A stretch of DNA of 64,000 nt from Rhizobium sp. BK313 (GTDB lineage: Bacteria > Pseudomonadota > Alphaproteobacteria > Rhizobiales > Rhizobiaceae), in the NCBI RefSeq assembly GCF_014193655.1, contig NZ_JACHZQ010000001.1:1302001-1366000 (forward strand), given 5' to 3'. Made by a program: the position numbers and the translations under genes. This document shows positions 27,418 through 37,008 of this stretch, piece by piece. Each line of letters begins with the position of its first letter. Position 1 is the stretch's first letter. The notes below the pieces were generated by a model. The model did no database searches. It saw only the letters and a list, made by a program, of their open reading frames with translations, and had not been told where the DNA came from.

Positions 27418-28260
27418 TTATGCATTGCTTGTGGACGTAAGCGACCGATAGAAGGAGGGCGTCAGACCGGCTTCGGCGCGGGCGATATCATTGAAGGGGG
27501 CTTTCAGCGAACCACGAAAATTGGCACGCACCAGTTCCTGGAACGTACGCGCGGGATCGCGTCGCTCGCGAGCACAGAGAAAGCGGAACCATTTGGCGCC
27601 AACGGCGACATGCCCCTTTTCATCATTGTAAATGACGTCAAGGACGGCAGCGCTCTCCATATCGCCCGTCTCGCGCATTTTCGCTTGCAACGCCGGCGTC
27701 ACGTCGAGACCACGGGCTTCGAGAATCAGCGGCACGACAGCGAGGCGAGCGGTGAGATCGTTGCGGGTTGCGTGCGCGGCCTGCCAGAGGCCGTCATGGG
27801 CGGGAAGATCACCGTAGTCGGCGCCAAGATCGCGCAGACGCGTCCGCACCATGCGGAAATGCTTGGCCTCCTCGAAAGCGACCTGCATCCAGCCGTCGAA
27901 AAAGGAATTGGGCACCGGCTCGGTGGCGAAGCGCGCGACGATATCGAGCGCCAGATCAACTGCGTTGAGTTCGATATGAGCAATGGCATGCAGCAGCGCG
28001 ATGCGTCCCTTGACCGTGTGCAGGGAACGCTTCTCCATATGCTTCGGCGGCACCAGCTCCGGCTTTTCCGGTCGGCCAGGGCGATCGGCCAGTGCCGGGT
28101 CGAGCGGCGAGCGCAGCGATAGGGTGCGCGCGAACCAGCGCGTCGCCGATTTCTGGGCAAGTGCCGTCTTGCGGTCGAGATCGAATGAGCGGATGGCGGC
28201 GATCGCGCCGCCGCGAAGCGAGGTGATGGTCTCGATTTCCACCGGCATAGTCACGGGCAT
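27418..28260 (-). CDS. DUF455 ferritin-like domain protein
   Basis: A 280-aa protein of the DUF455 group, a ferritin-like four-helix family. Carboxylate/His motifs appropriate for a di-iron site are visible: AIAHIELNAVDLALD, FEEAKHFRMVR, LILEARGLDV and YNDEKGHVAVG. The function of DUF455 proteins is not established. ATG 28260 overlaps the bcp stop (TGATG), so it is translationally coupled to the peroxiredoxin gene, suggesting a role in oxidative or iron stress. Confidence 0.88.
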   Translation of the reverse strand: MPVTMPVEIETITSLRGGAIAAIRSFDLDRKTALAQKSATRWFARTLSLRSPLDPALADRPGRPEKPELVPPKHMEKRSLHTVKGRIALLHAIAHIELNAVDLALDIVARFATEPVPNSFFDGWMQVAFEEAKHFRMVRTRLRDLGADYGDLPAHDGLWQAAHATRNDLTARLAVVPLILEARGLDVTPALQAKMRETGDMESAAVLDVIYNDEKGHVAVGAKWFRFLCARERRDPARTFQELVRANFRGSLKAPFNDIARAEAGLTPSFYRSLTSTSNA

Positions 28261-28742
28261 CAAAGCTCCTTGACGGCAGCTAGGACCTCTTGCGCATGGC
28301 CGGCCACTTTGACCTTGTCCCAGATCCTCACGATCCTGCCATCGGCGCCGATCAGGAAGGTCGAGCGCACGACGCCCATGAAGGTCCTGCCATACATGCT
28401 CTTTTCCCGCCAGACGCGATAAGCTTGAGCCGCGGTCTTCTCTTCATCGGAGGCGAGGGGAACGGACAGGGCATGTTTCTTCACGAATTTGTCGTGGCTC
28501 CTTACCGAATCAGGAGACATCCCGAGGACAGCCGCGCCCGCCTTTTCGAAGTCCGCTGCAAGCGCGGTGAAGGAAACCGATTCGGCGGTGCAGGCGGTGG
28601 TATCATCCTTCGGATAAAAGAACAGCACCAATGGCTTGCCGGCAAAATCGGCAAGGCACACACGACCGCCACCGTCGCACGGAAGATCGAAATATGGGGC
28701 TTCGTCGCCGATGCCCAATTCAACCACAGGGATTGCGGTCAC
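28260..28742 (-). CDS. bcp: Thiol peroxidase, Bcp/PrxQ-type peroxiredoxin
   Basis: A 160-aa peroxiredoxin with the peroxidatic cysteine at Cys51 in DDTTACTAESVSF. The resolving cysteine found five residues later in many Bcp proteins is absent (Val/Ser there), so this is probably the one-cysteine form. Start is GTG 28742, with GAAAGG at 7 nt. It reduces hydroperoxides in the cytosol and is coupled to the DUF455 gene. The AsmA-like gene diverges from it after 132 bp. Confidence 0.93.
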   Translation of the reverse strand: MTAIPVVELGIGDEAPYFDLPCDGGGRVCLADFAGKPLVLFFYPKDDTTACTAESVSFTALAADFEKAGAAVLGMSPDSVRSHDKFVKKHALSVPLASDEEKTAAQAYRVWREKSMYGRTFMGVVRSTFLIGADGRIVRIWDKVKVAGHAQEVLAAVKEL

Positions 28743-28874
28743 GGGAAAACCTTTCTTTTGCCGGGATTTTGGATGACACTAATAGTGAGCCACATATATA
28801 CTGCAGGGGTATGCCGTCCACATCGGACGCAGCGTCACCAACAAAATTGCAAAAAACGAAAGGGACGCACGGGA

Positions 28875-31800
28875 GTGATCCGAGGCGAAAAGGTTACATT
28901 CCGCAAGAAGGATCTCGTCTCGCTCGACCACTTGCCTTCCGCTCAGGTCGACGATTCTCTGATCGTGCATGTCCCCGAGCCTGCCCGCCGCAAGCGCTCG
29001 CATGTTTGGCATGTCTGCCGCATGACCCTCGTCTTCATCGCTTTTCTCGTCCTGATTGTCGGCGCAGTCATTGCCACGATCGAGGGCGGCGTTTTCGACC
29101 AACCCTTGTCACAGAAGGCACAGCTAGCACTCGATCGGGCGATCGGCCCGCGCTACAAGGCAGAAGTCGGTTCGACCGTGGTCCGCTTCACACCCAGCCT
29201 GCGGCTTGAGCTCGAAGCCCGCAATGTCAATGTGGTGGATCAGGAAAGCGGCAAGCACCTGTCAACAATGTCGGCGGTCAGCATGGTGCTCGATCCCTTG
29301 GCTCTTGTCGAAGGCCGTGTCGAAGTGGCGAGCGTGGCGGCGGAGGGAATCGCGCTCGATACATCGCTGTTGCCGCAGGGCGATCCCGTCGACCTGACGG
29401 CGCTGCGCGTCGATGCGCTGCCGCAGGCACTGAATTCAGCCTTCGACAATCTTGATTTCCTGGAGCATTTCGTCGAGCGCGGCGGCACGAACTCGGTGCG
29501 CATCTCCGGTTTTGCCGTCAAACTGGCACGCCAGGAGGGCGAGCCGATTTCGCTCGTGGTCGACAGTCTCACTTTCGAGCGCAGCGGCCCGACATCGCTG
29601 CATCTTTATGGACAGGTGGCGGTCAACGGCTCCGTTGCGACACTGGATGTGGTCGCCGATCAGCAGGAGGCCGGCCGCAGCTCATCACTGACCGCCAAGC
29701 TCGCCAATCTCGACTTGAAGCCATTGACGATGGCCTATGATCAAAACGGCACGCCGCGCCAGGGGATCATGAGTTTCGCCGGCATGACGGTGACCGCCGT
29801 TCGCGGCGAAGAAGGCATCGATCCGAAGCTCAGCGCCTCCATCGATGTCCAGCCCGGCACGCTCTATATGGACCGCGACCAGCAAGAGCTGACACTGGCC
29901 AACGTAAACCTTGCCTATAATTTCGATCACCAAACGCTTGAGATCGCACCGTCAAAGGCCCAATTCGTCGGTACCGTTGTACCATTCTCGGGCGCATTGA
30001 TCGACCTGGACCACATCGACGCCAATGCCGGCAAGGGTTTCGGCATCGACTTTCTGATTCGCGGCGGCACGGCGGCATCCTCCATTTCAGGCGAACAGCC
30101 GGTCAGCTTCGACGGGCAGGCTAAGGGGCGCTTTCTGGCGGCAACCAAGGAACTGCAGCTCGAGAATCTCGGCATATCGACGCCGCTCGGCGCGCTGTTC
30201 GGCTCCTTGCATATGAAACTTGGCGACAGTTCGCCGGAGATCAGCTTCGGCGGCCGCGCCGACAAGCTCGACACGACCGCGATCAAACAGCTCTGGCCGT
30301 TCTGGATGGCTTCGAAGCCCCGGGCCTGGGTGGAAAACAATCTCTTTGGCGGTACCGTTACCAATGCTGCCATTTCAGTCTTCATCCCCTCCGGCCGGCT
30401 GGCGCTGGCGGCGCAGACGGGCAAGCTGCAACTCGGAAAGAACGAGCTGCACATCGCCTTCGATATCGATGGAGCCCGTCTCGACGTGCCGGGCGAGATT
30501 CCGCCGATTCGGGATACGAAGGCGCATTTCGATCTGACCGGCCCGACGATGAGCGTCGACATCGCGAACGGCACTTCCTATTTCCCGACGGGCCGCTCGG
30601 TGACGCTTAACAACAGCGTTTTCTCGATCCCTTCCTCCTACGACAAGCCGTTGATGGCGGAGCTAAAGTTGGAAATATCAGGCAGCGGCGACTCCATCGG
30701 CGAGCTCTTGACCTATAAGCCCCTGGAAGTGTTGCAGCGAACCGAATTCAAGCCGGAAGATTTCAACGGCAAGATCGTCGCCAAGGTCGAGGCAACAATT
30801 GGCCTGATTAGCGACCAGAAGCCGCCACCGCCGGTCTGGAAGGCGAACTTGCAGCTCGACAATGTCGACCTGCTGAAACCGATGAACAATCGCAAGATTT
30901 CCAATCTTACCGGCGAGATCGACGCCGACCCTCAAGCCGTGCATCTGACTGCCCAGGCATTGATCGACGGCATTCCCGCGCAGATCGATATGGTGGAACC
31001 GACGGACGATAAATCGCCGGCCAAGCGCAGCCGCGTGATCACCGCCACGCTCACCGACGCTCAGCGCAATGCCGTCCTGCCGGGCCTCAACGATATTGTC
31101 GACGGCCCGGTCAAGATAGAACTCACGCGCCTCGACGACGATCGCCAGGGCGTCAAGGTCGACCTCGGAAAGGCGGCCCTGACAGTGCCATGGGTCGGCT
31201 GGTCGAAGGGCAGTGGCATTCCTGCCAGCGCCCAGTTCGAGGCCTCCGGGCCGGACAACCAGACGACGCTGAAAAATTTCATCCTCAAAGGCGATGGCTT
31301 CGGTGTCAGCGGCGATCTCGTCATCAGCAAGGGCGGTCTGTCGTCGGCAAGCTTCGATAGCGTCAAGCTCTCAGCGCTCGATGATTTCGCGCTGTCGATC
31401 AAGCACGGCAGAAACGGCGGCTACGATATTTCCGTTGCTGGCAATTCAGCCGATCTCCGGCCGGTCCTGGCGCGGCTGAAGACGTCGTCGAGCGGCAATG
31501 GCGGCGACAAGGACGATTCGTCCGGCGCAACGATCCACGCCAATCTCGACAAGGTCATCGGCTTCAACGATGAATCGATCGGCAATCTCAAGGGTGTTTA
31601 TTCCGTGGTGGGCGGCCGGACCATAGCCGCGGATTTCTCCGGCACTACGCGCAGCGGCGAGGCTGTCGTCAGCCAGATGAGCAAGGGCGGAGAAAGCGGC
31701 ACTATTCGCATTACAAGCGGCGATGCCGGCGCTGTGGCGCGTTTTGCCGACCTCTACAAGCATCTGAAAGGCGGCCTGCTCAATTTGTCGCTGCGCTCTA

Positions 31801-32291
31801 CGGGGCCGGACGCATGGGACGGATCGCTCGATATCCGCAACTTTGCCATCATCGACGAAAAGAAGCTATCGACCATCGTCTCGACACCGAGCGGCAGGAA
31901 TGGTCAGAGCCTGAATTCGGCGGTTAAACAAAATATCGACACACGATCGCAGAGTTTCGAGCGCGGCTTTGCGCGACTGGTGCTGCGCAAAGGGACGCTT
32001 GCGGTCGAAAACGGCGTGGTCCGCGGCGTGCAAGTGGGCGCAACCTTCCAGGGTACGGTGAAGGACGCAAACGGCAACATGGACCTGACCGGCACCTTCA
32101 TGCCCGCCTACGGGCTCAACCGGCTGTTCGCCGAAGTGCCGATCGTCGGCTTCATCCTCGGCAACGGCAGCGACCGCGGCCTGATCGGCATCACGTTCAG
32201 GCTCACCGGTAGCTTCGACAAGCCGAACCTGCAGATCAACCCGCTATCCCTCATTGCACCGGGTGTGTTCCGCCAGATTTTCGAATTTTGA
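28875..32291 (+). CDS. Large AsmA/YhdP-like envelope protein (DUF3971 and AsmA C-terminal regions)
   Basis: About 1138 aa: a basic cytoplasmic N-terminus, one membrane segment at about residues 52-72 (TLVFIAFLVLIVGAVIATIEGG), then a long periplasmic beta-rich body. The C-terminal part (GTLAVENGVVRGVQVGATFQG and the LTGTFMPAYGLNRLFAEVPIVG region) is typical of the AsmA-like C-terminal region of YhdP-type proteins. These form groove-shaped bridges that move phospholipid toward the outer membrane. The start is the GTG at 28875, preceded by AAAGGGA. The frame stays open far upstream, antisense to bcp, but that part is not protein-like. Confidence 0.85.
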   Translation: MIRGEKVTFRKKDLVSLDHLPSAQVDDSLIVHVPEPARRKRSHVWHVCRMTLVFIAFLVLIVGAVIATIEGGVFDQPLSQKAQLALDRAIGPRYKAEVGSTVVRFTPSLRLELEARNVNVVDQESGKHLSTMSAVSMVLDPLALVEGRVEVASVAAEGIALDTSLLPQGDPVDLTALRVDALPQALNSAFDNLDFLEHFVERGGTNSVRISGFAVKLARQEGEPISLVVDSLTFERSGPTSLHLYGQVAVNGSVATLDVVADQQEAGRSSSLTAKLANLDLKPLTMAYDQNGTPRQGIMSFAGMTVTAVRGEEGIDPKLSASIDVQPGTLYMDRDQQELTLANVNLAYNFDHQTLEIAPSKAQFVGTVVPFSGALIDLDHIDANAGKGFGIDFLIRGGTAASSISGEQPVSFDGQAKGRFLAATKELQLENLGISTPLGALFGSLHMKLGDSSPEISFGGRADKLDTTAIKQLWPFWMASKPRAWVENNLFGGTVTNAAISVFIPSGRLALAAQTGKLQLGKNELHIAFDIDGARLDVPGEIPPIRDTKAHFDLTGPTMSVDIANGTSYFPTGRSVTLNNSVFSIPSSYDKPLMAELKLEISGSGDSIGELLTYKPLEVLQRTEFKPEDFNGKIVAKVEATIGLISDQKPPPPVWKANLQLDNVDLLKPMNNRKISNLTGEIDADPQAVHLTAQALIDGIPAQIDMVEPTDDKSPAKRSRVITATLTDAQRNAVLPGLNDIVDGPVKIELTRLDDDRQGVKVDLGKAALTVPWVGWSKGSGIPASAQFEASGPDNQTTLKNFILKGDGFGVSGDLVISKGGLSSASFDSVKLSALDDFALSIKHGRNGGYDISVAGNSADLRPVLARLKTSSSGNGGDKDDSSGATIHANLDKVIGFNDESIGNLKGVYSVVGGRTIAADFSGTTRSGEAVVSQMSKGGESGTIRITSGDAGAVARFADLYKHLKGGLLNLSLRSTGPDAWDGSLDIRNFAIIDEKKLSTIVSTPSGRNGQSLNSAVKQNIDTRSQSFERGFARLVLRKGTLAVENGVVRGVQVGATFQGTVKDANGNMDLTGTFMPAYGLNRLFAEVPIVGFILGNGSDRGLIGITFRLTGSFDKPNLQINPLSLIAPGVFRQIFEF

Positions 32292-32297
32292 GTTGGA

Positions 32298-32624
32298 TCA
32301 TCTTTCGTTCGCCAACCGCTCGCGTATGCGTTCAGGCCCACCTGTCATGCGTCGGGCGAAAGGTCGATCAGGGTCTACGACGCGCCAAAACGGAGCCGTG
32401 CCGTCTTGACTGATTTGCACTAGGTGCTGCTGTACGGTCACGGGGCAGCAGGCATCTGCCCCGTATTTCCTAGCGAGCGATCGTCTCAACTCCGCAATAT
32501 CCGACAACTCGCCTGCAGGGGCCGCCTGGAGCGCTCCAGCAACCATTTTCTCGCTGGGAATTAACATCCGCTGCGTAAGACTTTTGCCTTTACGCCTTGT
32601 CTTGATCACCGGCAGTTCGTCCAT
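32298..32624 (-). CDS. Small MGMT/alkyltransferase-like family protein
   Basis: A 108-aa protein. The segment MLIPSEKMVAGALQAAPAG, the SLARKYGADACCPVTV region and PFWRVVDPDRPF resemble small proteins annotated as alkyltransferase-like (MGMT family) in rhizobia. The canonical PCHR alkyl-acceptor motif is absent, so it would not be a repair methyltransferase; it may bind alkylated DNA or nothing at all. ATG 32624 follows GGAGG at 8 nt. It is convergent with the AsmA-like gene, 6 bp between stops. Confidence 0.55.
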   Translation of the reverse strand: MDELPVIKTRRKGKSLTQRMLIPSEKMVAGALQAAPAGELSDIAELRRSLARKYGADACCPVTVQQHLVQISQDGTAPFWRVVDPDRPFARRMTGGPERIRERLANER

Positions 32625-32839
32625 AGCTCGACCTCCAGAATTGATCTCCACGGAAGACGAACAAGAATGCCGCAATCCGACACGATCGGGCATGATTTTT
32701 TTGCAGTGTCGTGTTGCCGTCGATGTGGCTCGTTAAACGGTTACCTCGGCCTCAGCGGCGCTGAGATGGTTGAGATTGCCAAAAATGCGACAAATCCGGC
32801 GAAATGCGCCGGCTTTGCGTCTCAATGTTGGGCAGTCTC

Positions 32840-34096
32840 TCAAGCCGCAGGGCGGATCAGGATATGCTTTTTCTTGCCCAGCGACAGCTTGATGACGCCG
32901 TCGGCGGTGACTTCGCCGCTGCCGATCATCTTGCGCTCGTCGCTGATCGCCTGATCGTTGATGCGCACGGCGCCGCCCTGCACATGGCGGCGGGCCTCGC
33001 CGTTCGAGCCGGCTAGACCGGCGCGGACGATCAGCGACAGCAGGCCGATACCGGCGTCGAGTTCGGAAGCGGGAACGTCGACGGACGGCAGGTTTTCGGA
33101 AAGGCCGCCTTCCTCGAACGTCTTGCGCGCCGTCTCTGCGGCAAGCTCAGCGGCCTCGCGACCGTGGAGGATGGCAGTGACTTCCGTCGCCAGGATCTTC
33201 TTGACCTCGTTGATCTCCGAACCACCAAGCGCGGAAAGGCGGGCGATCTCATCCATCGGCAGCGTGGTGTAGAGCTTCAGAAAACGCGAGACGTCCGCAT
33301 CCTCGGTGTTGCGCCAGTACTGCCAGAAGTCATAGGCCGAGAGCAGGTCGGCGTTCAGCCAGACTGCACCGGAGGCCGACTTGCCCATCTTGGCGCCGGA
33401 AGAGGTGGTCAGCAACGGCGAGGTCAAGGCGAAGAGCTGCGGCGTAGCCAGGCGGTGGCCGAGATCGATGCCGTTGACGATATTGCCCCATTGGTCCGAA
33501 CCGCCCATCTGCAGACGGCAGTCGTAGCGCTTGGCCAGCTCAACGAAATCGTAGGCCTGCAGGATCATGTAGTTGAATTCGAGGAAGGACAGCGACTGCT
33601 CGCGGTCCAGGCGCGTCTTGACGCTGTCGAAGGACAGCATGCGGTTTACCGAGAAGTGCCGGCCGACGTCACGCAGGAATTCGAGGTAGTTCAGCGAGCG
33701 CAGCCACTCGGCGTTGTTGATCATCAACGCGTCCTTCGGGCCTTCACCATAGGTCAGGTAATTCGAAAAGACGCGCTTGATCGAGGCGATATTGCTTTCG
33801 ATCGTATCGACCGTCATCAACTGGCGCGATTCCTCCTTGAAGGAGGGGTCGCCGACCATGCCGGTGCCGCCGCCCATCAGCGAGACGGCGCGGTGGCCGG
33901 TCGCCTGCAACCAGTGCAGCATCATGATCTGGATCAGCGAGCCGGCATGCAGGCTCGGCGCCGTCGGGTCGAAGCCGATATATGCGGTCACGGTTTCCTT
34001 GGCAAAGAGATCATCAAGGCCGGCTTCATCGGAAATCTGGTGGATGAAACCGCGCTCTTGCAGGGTGCGCAGGAAATCGGATTTGAACTCAGCCAT
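32840..34096 (-). CDS. tyrS: Tyrosyl-tRNA synthetase
   Basis: A 418-aa class I aminoacyl-tRNA synthetase. The tyrosine-site signature [16 protein letters not shown] is at residues 39-54, the GDQ-like [11 protein letters not shown] motif follows, and the KMSKS loop appears as KMGKS. The C-terminal 70 residues form an S4 RNA-binding domain ([26 protein letters not shown]). ATG 34096 is chosen over an upstream start at 34138 because it gives the family length. It stands alone, divergent from a GNAT gene. Confidence 0.97.
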   Translation of the reverse strand: MAEFKSDFLRTLQERGFIHQISDEAGLDDLFAKETVTAYIGFDPTAPSLHAGSLIQIMMLHWLQATGHRAVSLMGGGTGMVGDPSFKEESRQLMTVDTIESNIASIKRVFSNYLTYGEGPKDALMINNAEWLRSLNYLEFLRDVGRHFSVNRMLSFDSVKTRLDREQSLSFLEFNYMILQAYDFVELAKRYDCRLQMGGSDQWGNIVNGIDLGHRLATPQLFALTSPLLTTSSGAKMGKSASGAVWLNADLLSAYDFWQYWRNTEDADVSRFLKLYTTLPMDEIARLSALGGSEINEVKKILATEVTAILHGREAAELAAETARKTFEEGGLSENLPSVDVPASELDAGIGLLSLIVRAGLAGSNGEARRHVQGGAVRINDQAISDERKMIGSGEVTADGVIKLSLGKKKHILIRPAA

Positions 34097-34251
34097 GATC
34101 TTGGTCTCTCGGGACGCCGCAGGTGTGCCATGCGGCAAAATCGCTATTGTTGAACAGTCGCGGCGCGTTTAGCACTGATTTGACGGCTCGTCACCATTTG
34201 GTTGAATGGCACGCGTGAAGTTTGGGCAAGAATGAGAAGGCAATCAGGCCG

Positions 34252-34770
34252 ATGAGCGAGACGATCATATTGGAGACCCCACGTCTTATTTTGACGATGT
34301 GGGGCAAGGGCGACGCCGAACTCATTCGGCAATTACATTCCACGATCGAGACGACGCGCTATCTTTCGGGTGCCGCCCCTTGGACCCTCGAAAAGGCCGA
34401 GGATCGCTTGAAAACCTGGTTCAGTGAGCAGGCGCGCGACGGCGTGACCAAATACAAGATGCTCAGACGCGACGACGGCCGCTTCATCGGCCGCGCTGGA
34501 TTCTCTCGGTTTCAAGAGGAGCAGGGACGGGGGGAATTCGAGCTCGGCTATTCCATCCGTCAAGAGGCTTGGGGCAATGGCTATGCGACCGAGATTGCAA
34601 GTGCGCTTGCGGAATGGTTCTTCAAACGCGGTATCGCGGACCGGTTCATCGCTTTCACCCACCCGGAAAACGCCGCATCGCAGCGGGTTCTCCGCAAGAT
34701 CGGCATGCAATATCGCGCACCGATCATGATAGAAGGCGTTTCAGGATTGACTTTTCAAATGTCGCGGTAA
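34252..34770 (+). CDS. GNAT family N-acetyltransferase
   Basis: A 172-aa acetyltransferase of the RimJ/RimL-like group: ILETPRLILTMWGKGDAEL at the N-terminus, then the acetyl-CoA binding region (ELGYSIRQEAWGNGYATEIASALAEW) and AFTHPENAASQRVLRKIGM. Substrate cannot be inferred; such genes often act on ribosomal proteins, amino acids or antibiotics. ATG 34252 is the first good start with the family motif. It converges with the downstream hydrolase gene. Confidence 0.88.
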   Translation: MSETIILETPRLILTMWGKGDAELIRQLHSTIETTRYLSGAAPWTLEKAEDRLKTWFSEQARDGVTKYKMLRRDDGRFIGRAGFSRFQEEQGRGEFELGYSIRQEAWGNGYATEIASALAEWFFKRGIADRFIAFTHPENAASQRVLRKIGMQYRAPIMIEGVSGLTFQMSR

Positions 34771-34784
34771 GAGGCTCCGGCCTC

Positions 34785-35462
34785 TCACCTGATCCGCTTG
34801 GCGGCCGGCTCCGGCACCAGTTCGCCGTTCAGGCGGCGGTCGAGATAGTCCTCGCATTCGCCGAGCAGCGTCTCGACCTGGCCGTTGAAGAAGTGGTTGG
34901 CGCCGGGGACGATCCTGTGGGTGATGAGGATGCCCTTTTGCGTCTTCAACTTTTCTACAAGGCCGTTGACGTCCTTCTCGGGGGCGACCTTGTCGGAATC
35001 ACCGTTGATGATCAGGCCGGAGGACGGGCAGGGCGCCAGGAACGAGAAATCATAGATGTTCGGCTGCGGCGCGATCGACATGAAGCCTTCGATTTCCGGG
35101 CGGCGCATCAGAAGCTGCATGCCGATCCAGGCGCCGAAGGAATAGCCGGCAACCCAGCAGCTCTTGGAATCCGGATGCAGGCTCTGCACCCAGTCGAGCG
35201 CCGAGGCAGCATCGGAAAGCTCACCGGCGCCATGGTCGAATTCGCCCTGGCTGCGGCCGATACCGCGGAAATTGAAGCGAAGGGTCGTGAACCCGCGCTT
35301 CTGGAACATATAGAAGAGCTGATAGACGACCTGATTGTTCATCGTGCCGCCAAATTGCGGATGCGGATGCAGGATGATCGCGATCGGGGCGCTCTTTTCC
35401 TTGGAGGGCTGATAGCGGCCTTCAAGGCGGCCTGCGGGGCCGTTGAAAATAACTTCGGGCAT
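34785..35462 (-). CDS. Alpha/beta hydrolase, COG2945 type
   Basis: A 225-aa cytosolic hydrolase with the nucleophile elbow GYSFG (Ser108), the ILHPHPQFGGTMNNQVV segment and C-terminal NGDSDKV and GANHFF regions that supply Asp and His. The family is conserved in alphaproteobacteria without a known substrate. ATG 35462 follows CGGAG. Its upstream region is shared with the divergent suf operon, and the candidate RirA and Irr boxes lie 59-108 bp in front of it, so it might share iron control. Confidence 0.87.
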   Translation of the reverse strand: MPEVIFNGPAGRLEGRYQPSKEKSAPIAIILHPHPQFGGTMNNQVVYQLFYMFQKRGFTTLRFNFRGIGRSQGEFDHGAGELSDAASALDWVQSLHPDSKSCWVAGYSFGAWIGMQLLMRRPEIEGFMSIAPQPNIYDFSFLAPCPSSGLIINGDSDKVAPEKDVNGLVEKLKTQKGILITHRIVPGANHFFNGQVETLLGECEDYLDRRLNGELVPEPAAKRIR

Positions 35463-35520
35463 CGATACTCCGGCTCTTCTTTTTCTGCGTTCAAAACATG
35501 CGGGACGCAGCAAGTTGACT

Positions 35521-35535
35521 TGACTAATGCGCTCA
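35521..35535. promoter_or_regulatory. IRO-box-like site (RirA) upstream of sufS2
   Basis: TGA-CTAATGCGC-TCA is an exact TGA-N9-TCA match to the iron-responsive operator bound by RirA in rhizobia. It lies 161 bp upstream of sufS2, whose operon is known to be under RirA control in Rhizobium and Agrobacterium. Confidence 0.6.
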
Positions 35536-35551
35536 TCTTTTCTAGAACGCA

Positions 35552-35570
35552 GTTTAGAACAATTCGAAAC
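35552..35570. promoter_or_regulatory. ICE-like dyad (Irr) upstream of sufS2
   Basis: GTTTAGAA-CAA-TTCGAAAC is an inverted repeat with one mismatch, close to the TTTAGAA/TTCTAAA half-sites of the iron control element recognised by Irr. It lies 17 bp from the IRO-like box. Confidence 0.5.
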
Positions 35571-35695
35571 TTGGCACGATCTTCCACGCGTTGTTTGTTC
35601 AACGGTTTGTGGAACGTGTCATAAGGCATGCCCGGCTGAAATTTCAAGGAAAATGAGCCGAGCACAACAAGGCTTCGTCAGGCAGGAAGAAGATT

Positions 35696-36862
35696 ATGGC
35701 GGCAACGCGCCTTTATCTCGACTGGAATGCCACCGCACCGCTTCATTCGGCGGCGCGTGACGCTATGTTGCACGCCTTGGACCTCTATGGAAACCCCAAT
35801 TCCGTCCACGGCGAAGGTCGCGCCACTCGGGCGGCGATCGAGGGTGCACGCCGGCAGGTCGCAAGTCTGACCGGCGCCGAACCGGCCCACGTCATATTCA
35901 CCAGCGGCGCGACGGAAGCCGCCAACATGGTACTGACGCCGGAATTCCGAATGGGCCGCACGCCGCTTGCGATCGGCCATCTCTTTATATCGGCGATCGA
36001 GCATCCCGCCCTGCGGGAAGGCGGTCGTTTTCGGAAGGAAGAGATCAGCGAAATTCCGGTGACGTCGAATGGCGTTGTCGATCTTGTTGCGCTGGAAACG
36101 ATGCTTTCGGCGTATGACAAAGCGAGCGGGCTGCCGATGGTGGCAATCATGCTCGCCAACAACGAAACCGGCATTCTTCAGCCCGTGCACGAAGCCGCAA
36201 AGATCGTGCAGGCGTTCGGCGGAGTGTTCGTCGTCGACGCCGTACAGGCGGCGGGCCGGGTTCCGCTCGACATTAAAGCGATCGGCGCGGATTTCCTCAT
36301 CGTCTCGTCGCACAAGATCGGCGGGCCGAAAGGGGCCGGCGCGCTAGTCTCCCGCGGCGAAGTGTTGATGCCGAAGCCGCTAATCCATGGGGGCGGGCAG
36401 GAAAAGGGGCATCGCTCCGGCACTGAGAACGCGCTGGCTGTCATCGGTTTTGGCGCGGCAGCTGCCGCTACCATCATCGAGTTCGATAGCCGCAATGCAA
36501 CCGTTGAAAAACTTCGCGACCGGCTGGAGGAGGGCATGCGGCTTGCCGCGCCCGATGTCATCATTCATGGCAAAGGCAGCCCACGCGTGCCGAACACCAG
36601 TTTCTTCACCCTTCCGGGGCTCAAGTCCGAAACTGGACAGATCGCCTTCGATCTCGAAGGGGTCGCGATTTCGGCAGGCTCCGCCTGCTCCTCCGGCAAG
36701 GTGGGGGAAAGTCACGTGCTGGTGGCAATGGGCTGTGATCCAAAGCTCGGGGCGTTGCGTATTTCGCTTGGATTTACGACGACCGAAGAAGATGTCGAAC
36801 GTGCGATTGCTGCGTTCGCCAGAATCGCTGGACGGCGCAAATCGGCAGGTGCTGCGGCCTAA
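35696..36862 (+). CDS. sufS2: Cysteine desulfurase, class I (NifS/IscS-like), first gene of the suf operon
   Basis: A 388-aa PLP enzyme that takes sulfur from cysteine. The PLP lysine is Lys207 in SSHKIGG and the catalytic cysteine is Cys331 in GSACSSG, on the long class I (NifS/IscS) loop. This makes it distinct from the class II SufS at 40.6 kb. In Agrobacterium the corresponding sufS2 supports RirA function. It opens the sufS2-B-C-D-S1-T-A operon behind candidate RirA and Irr sites. Confidence 0.93.
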   Translation: MAATRLYLDWNATAPLHSAARDAMLHALDLYGNPNSVHGEGRATRAAIEGARRQVASLTGAEPAHVIFTSGATEAANMVLTPEFRMGRTPLAIGHLFISAIEHPALREGGRFRKEEISEIPVTSNGVVDLVALETMLSAYDKASGLPMVAIMLANNETGILQPVHEAAKIVQAFGGVFVVDAVQAAGRVPLDIKAIGADFLIVSSHKIGGPKGAGALVSRGEVLMPKPLIHGGGQEKGHRSGTENALAVIGFGAAAAATIIEFDSRNATVEKLRDRLEEGMRLAAPDVIIHGKGSPRVPNTSFFTLPGLKSETGQIAFDLEGVAISAGSACSSGKVGESHVLVAMGCDPKLGALRISLGFTTTEEDVERAIAAFARIAGRRKSAGAAA

Positions 36863-37008
36863 CGGTCACAATTTTGCGGAAAGAGAAATTTCCGCTTGCC
36901 AAGCGGGCTGAAAAGTCCCTTTTGGCCGACTACATAGAGGGTAGACGAAAGTCTGCTGAAACGTTGACAAGCTGCCGAACCTTGGATTCGGCGAGATTGG
37001 AGAACGAC

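Noticed and set aside
28290..28874. Upstream extension of the AsmA-like frame by 195 codons
   Set aside because: It is antisense to bcp, lacks hydrophobic or domain features and has no ribosome-binding site. The GTG at 28875 is a better start.
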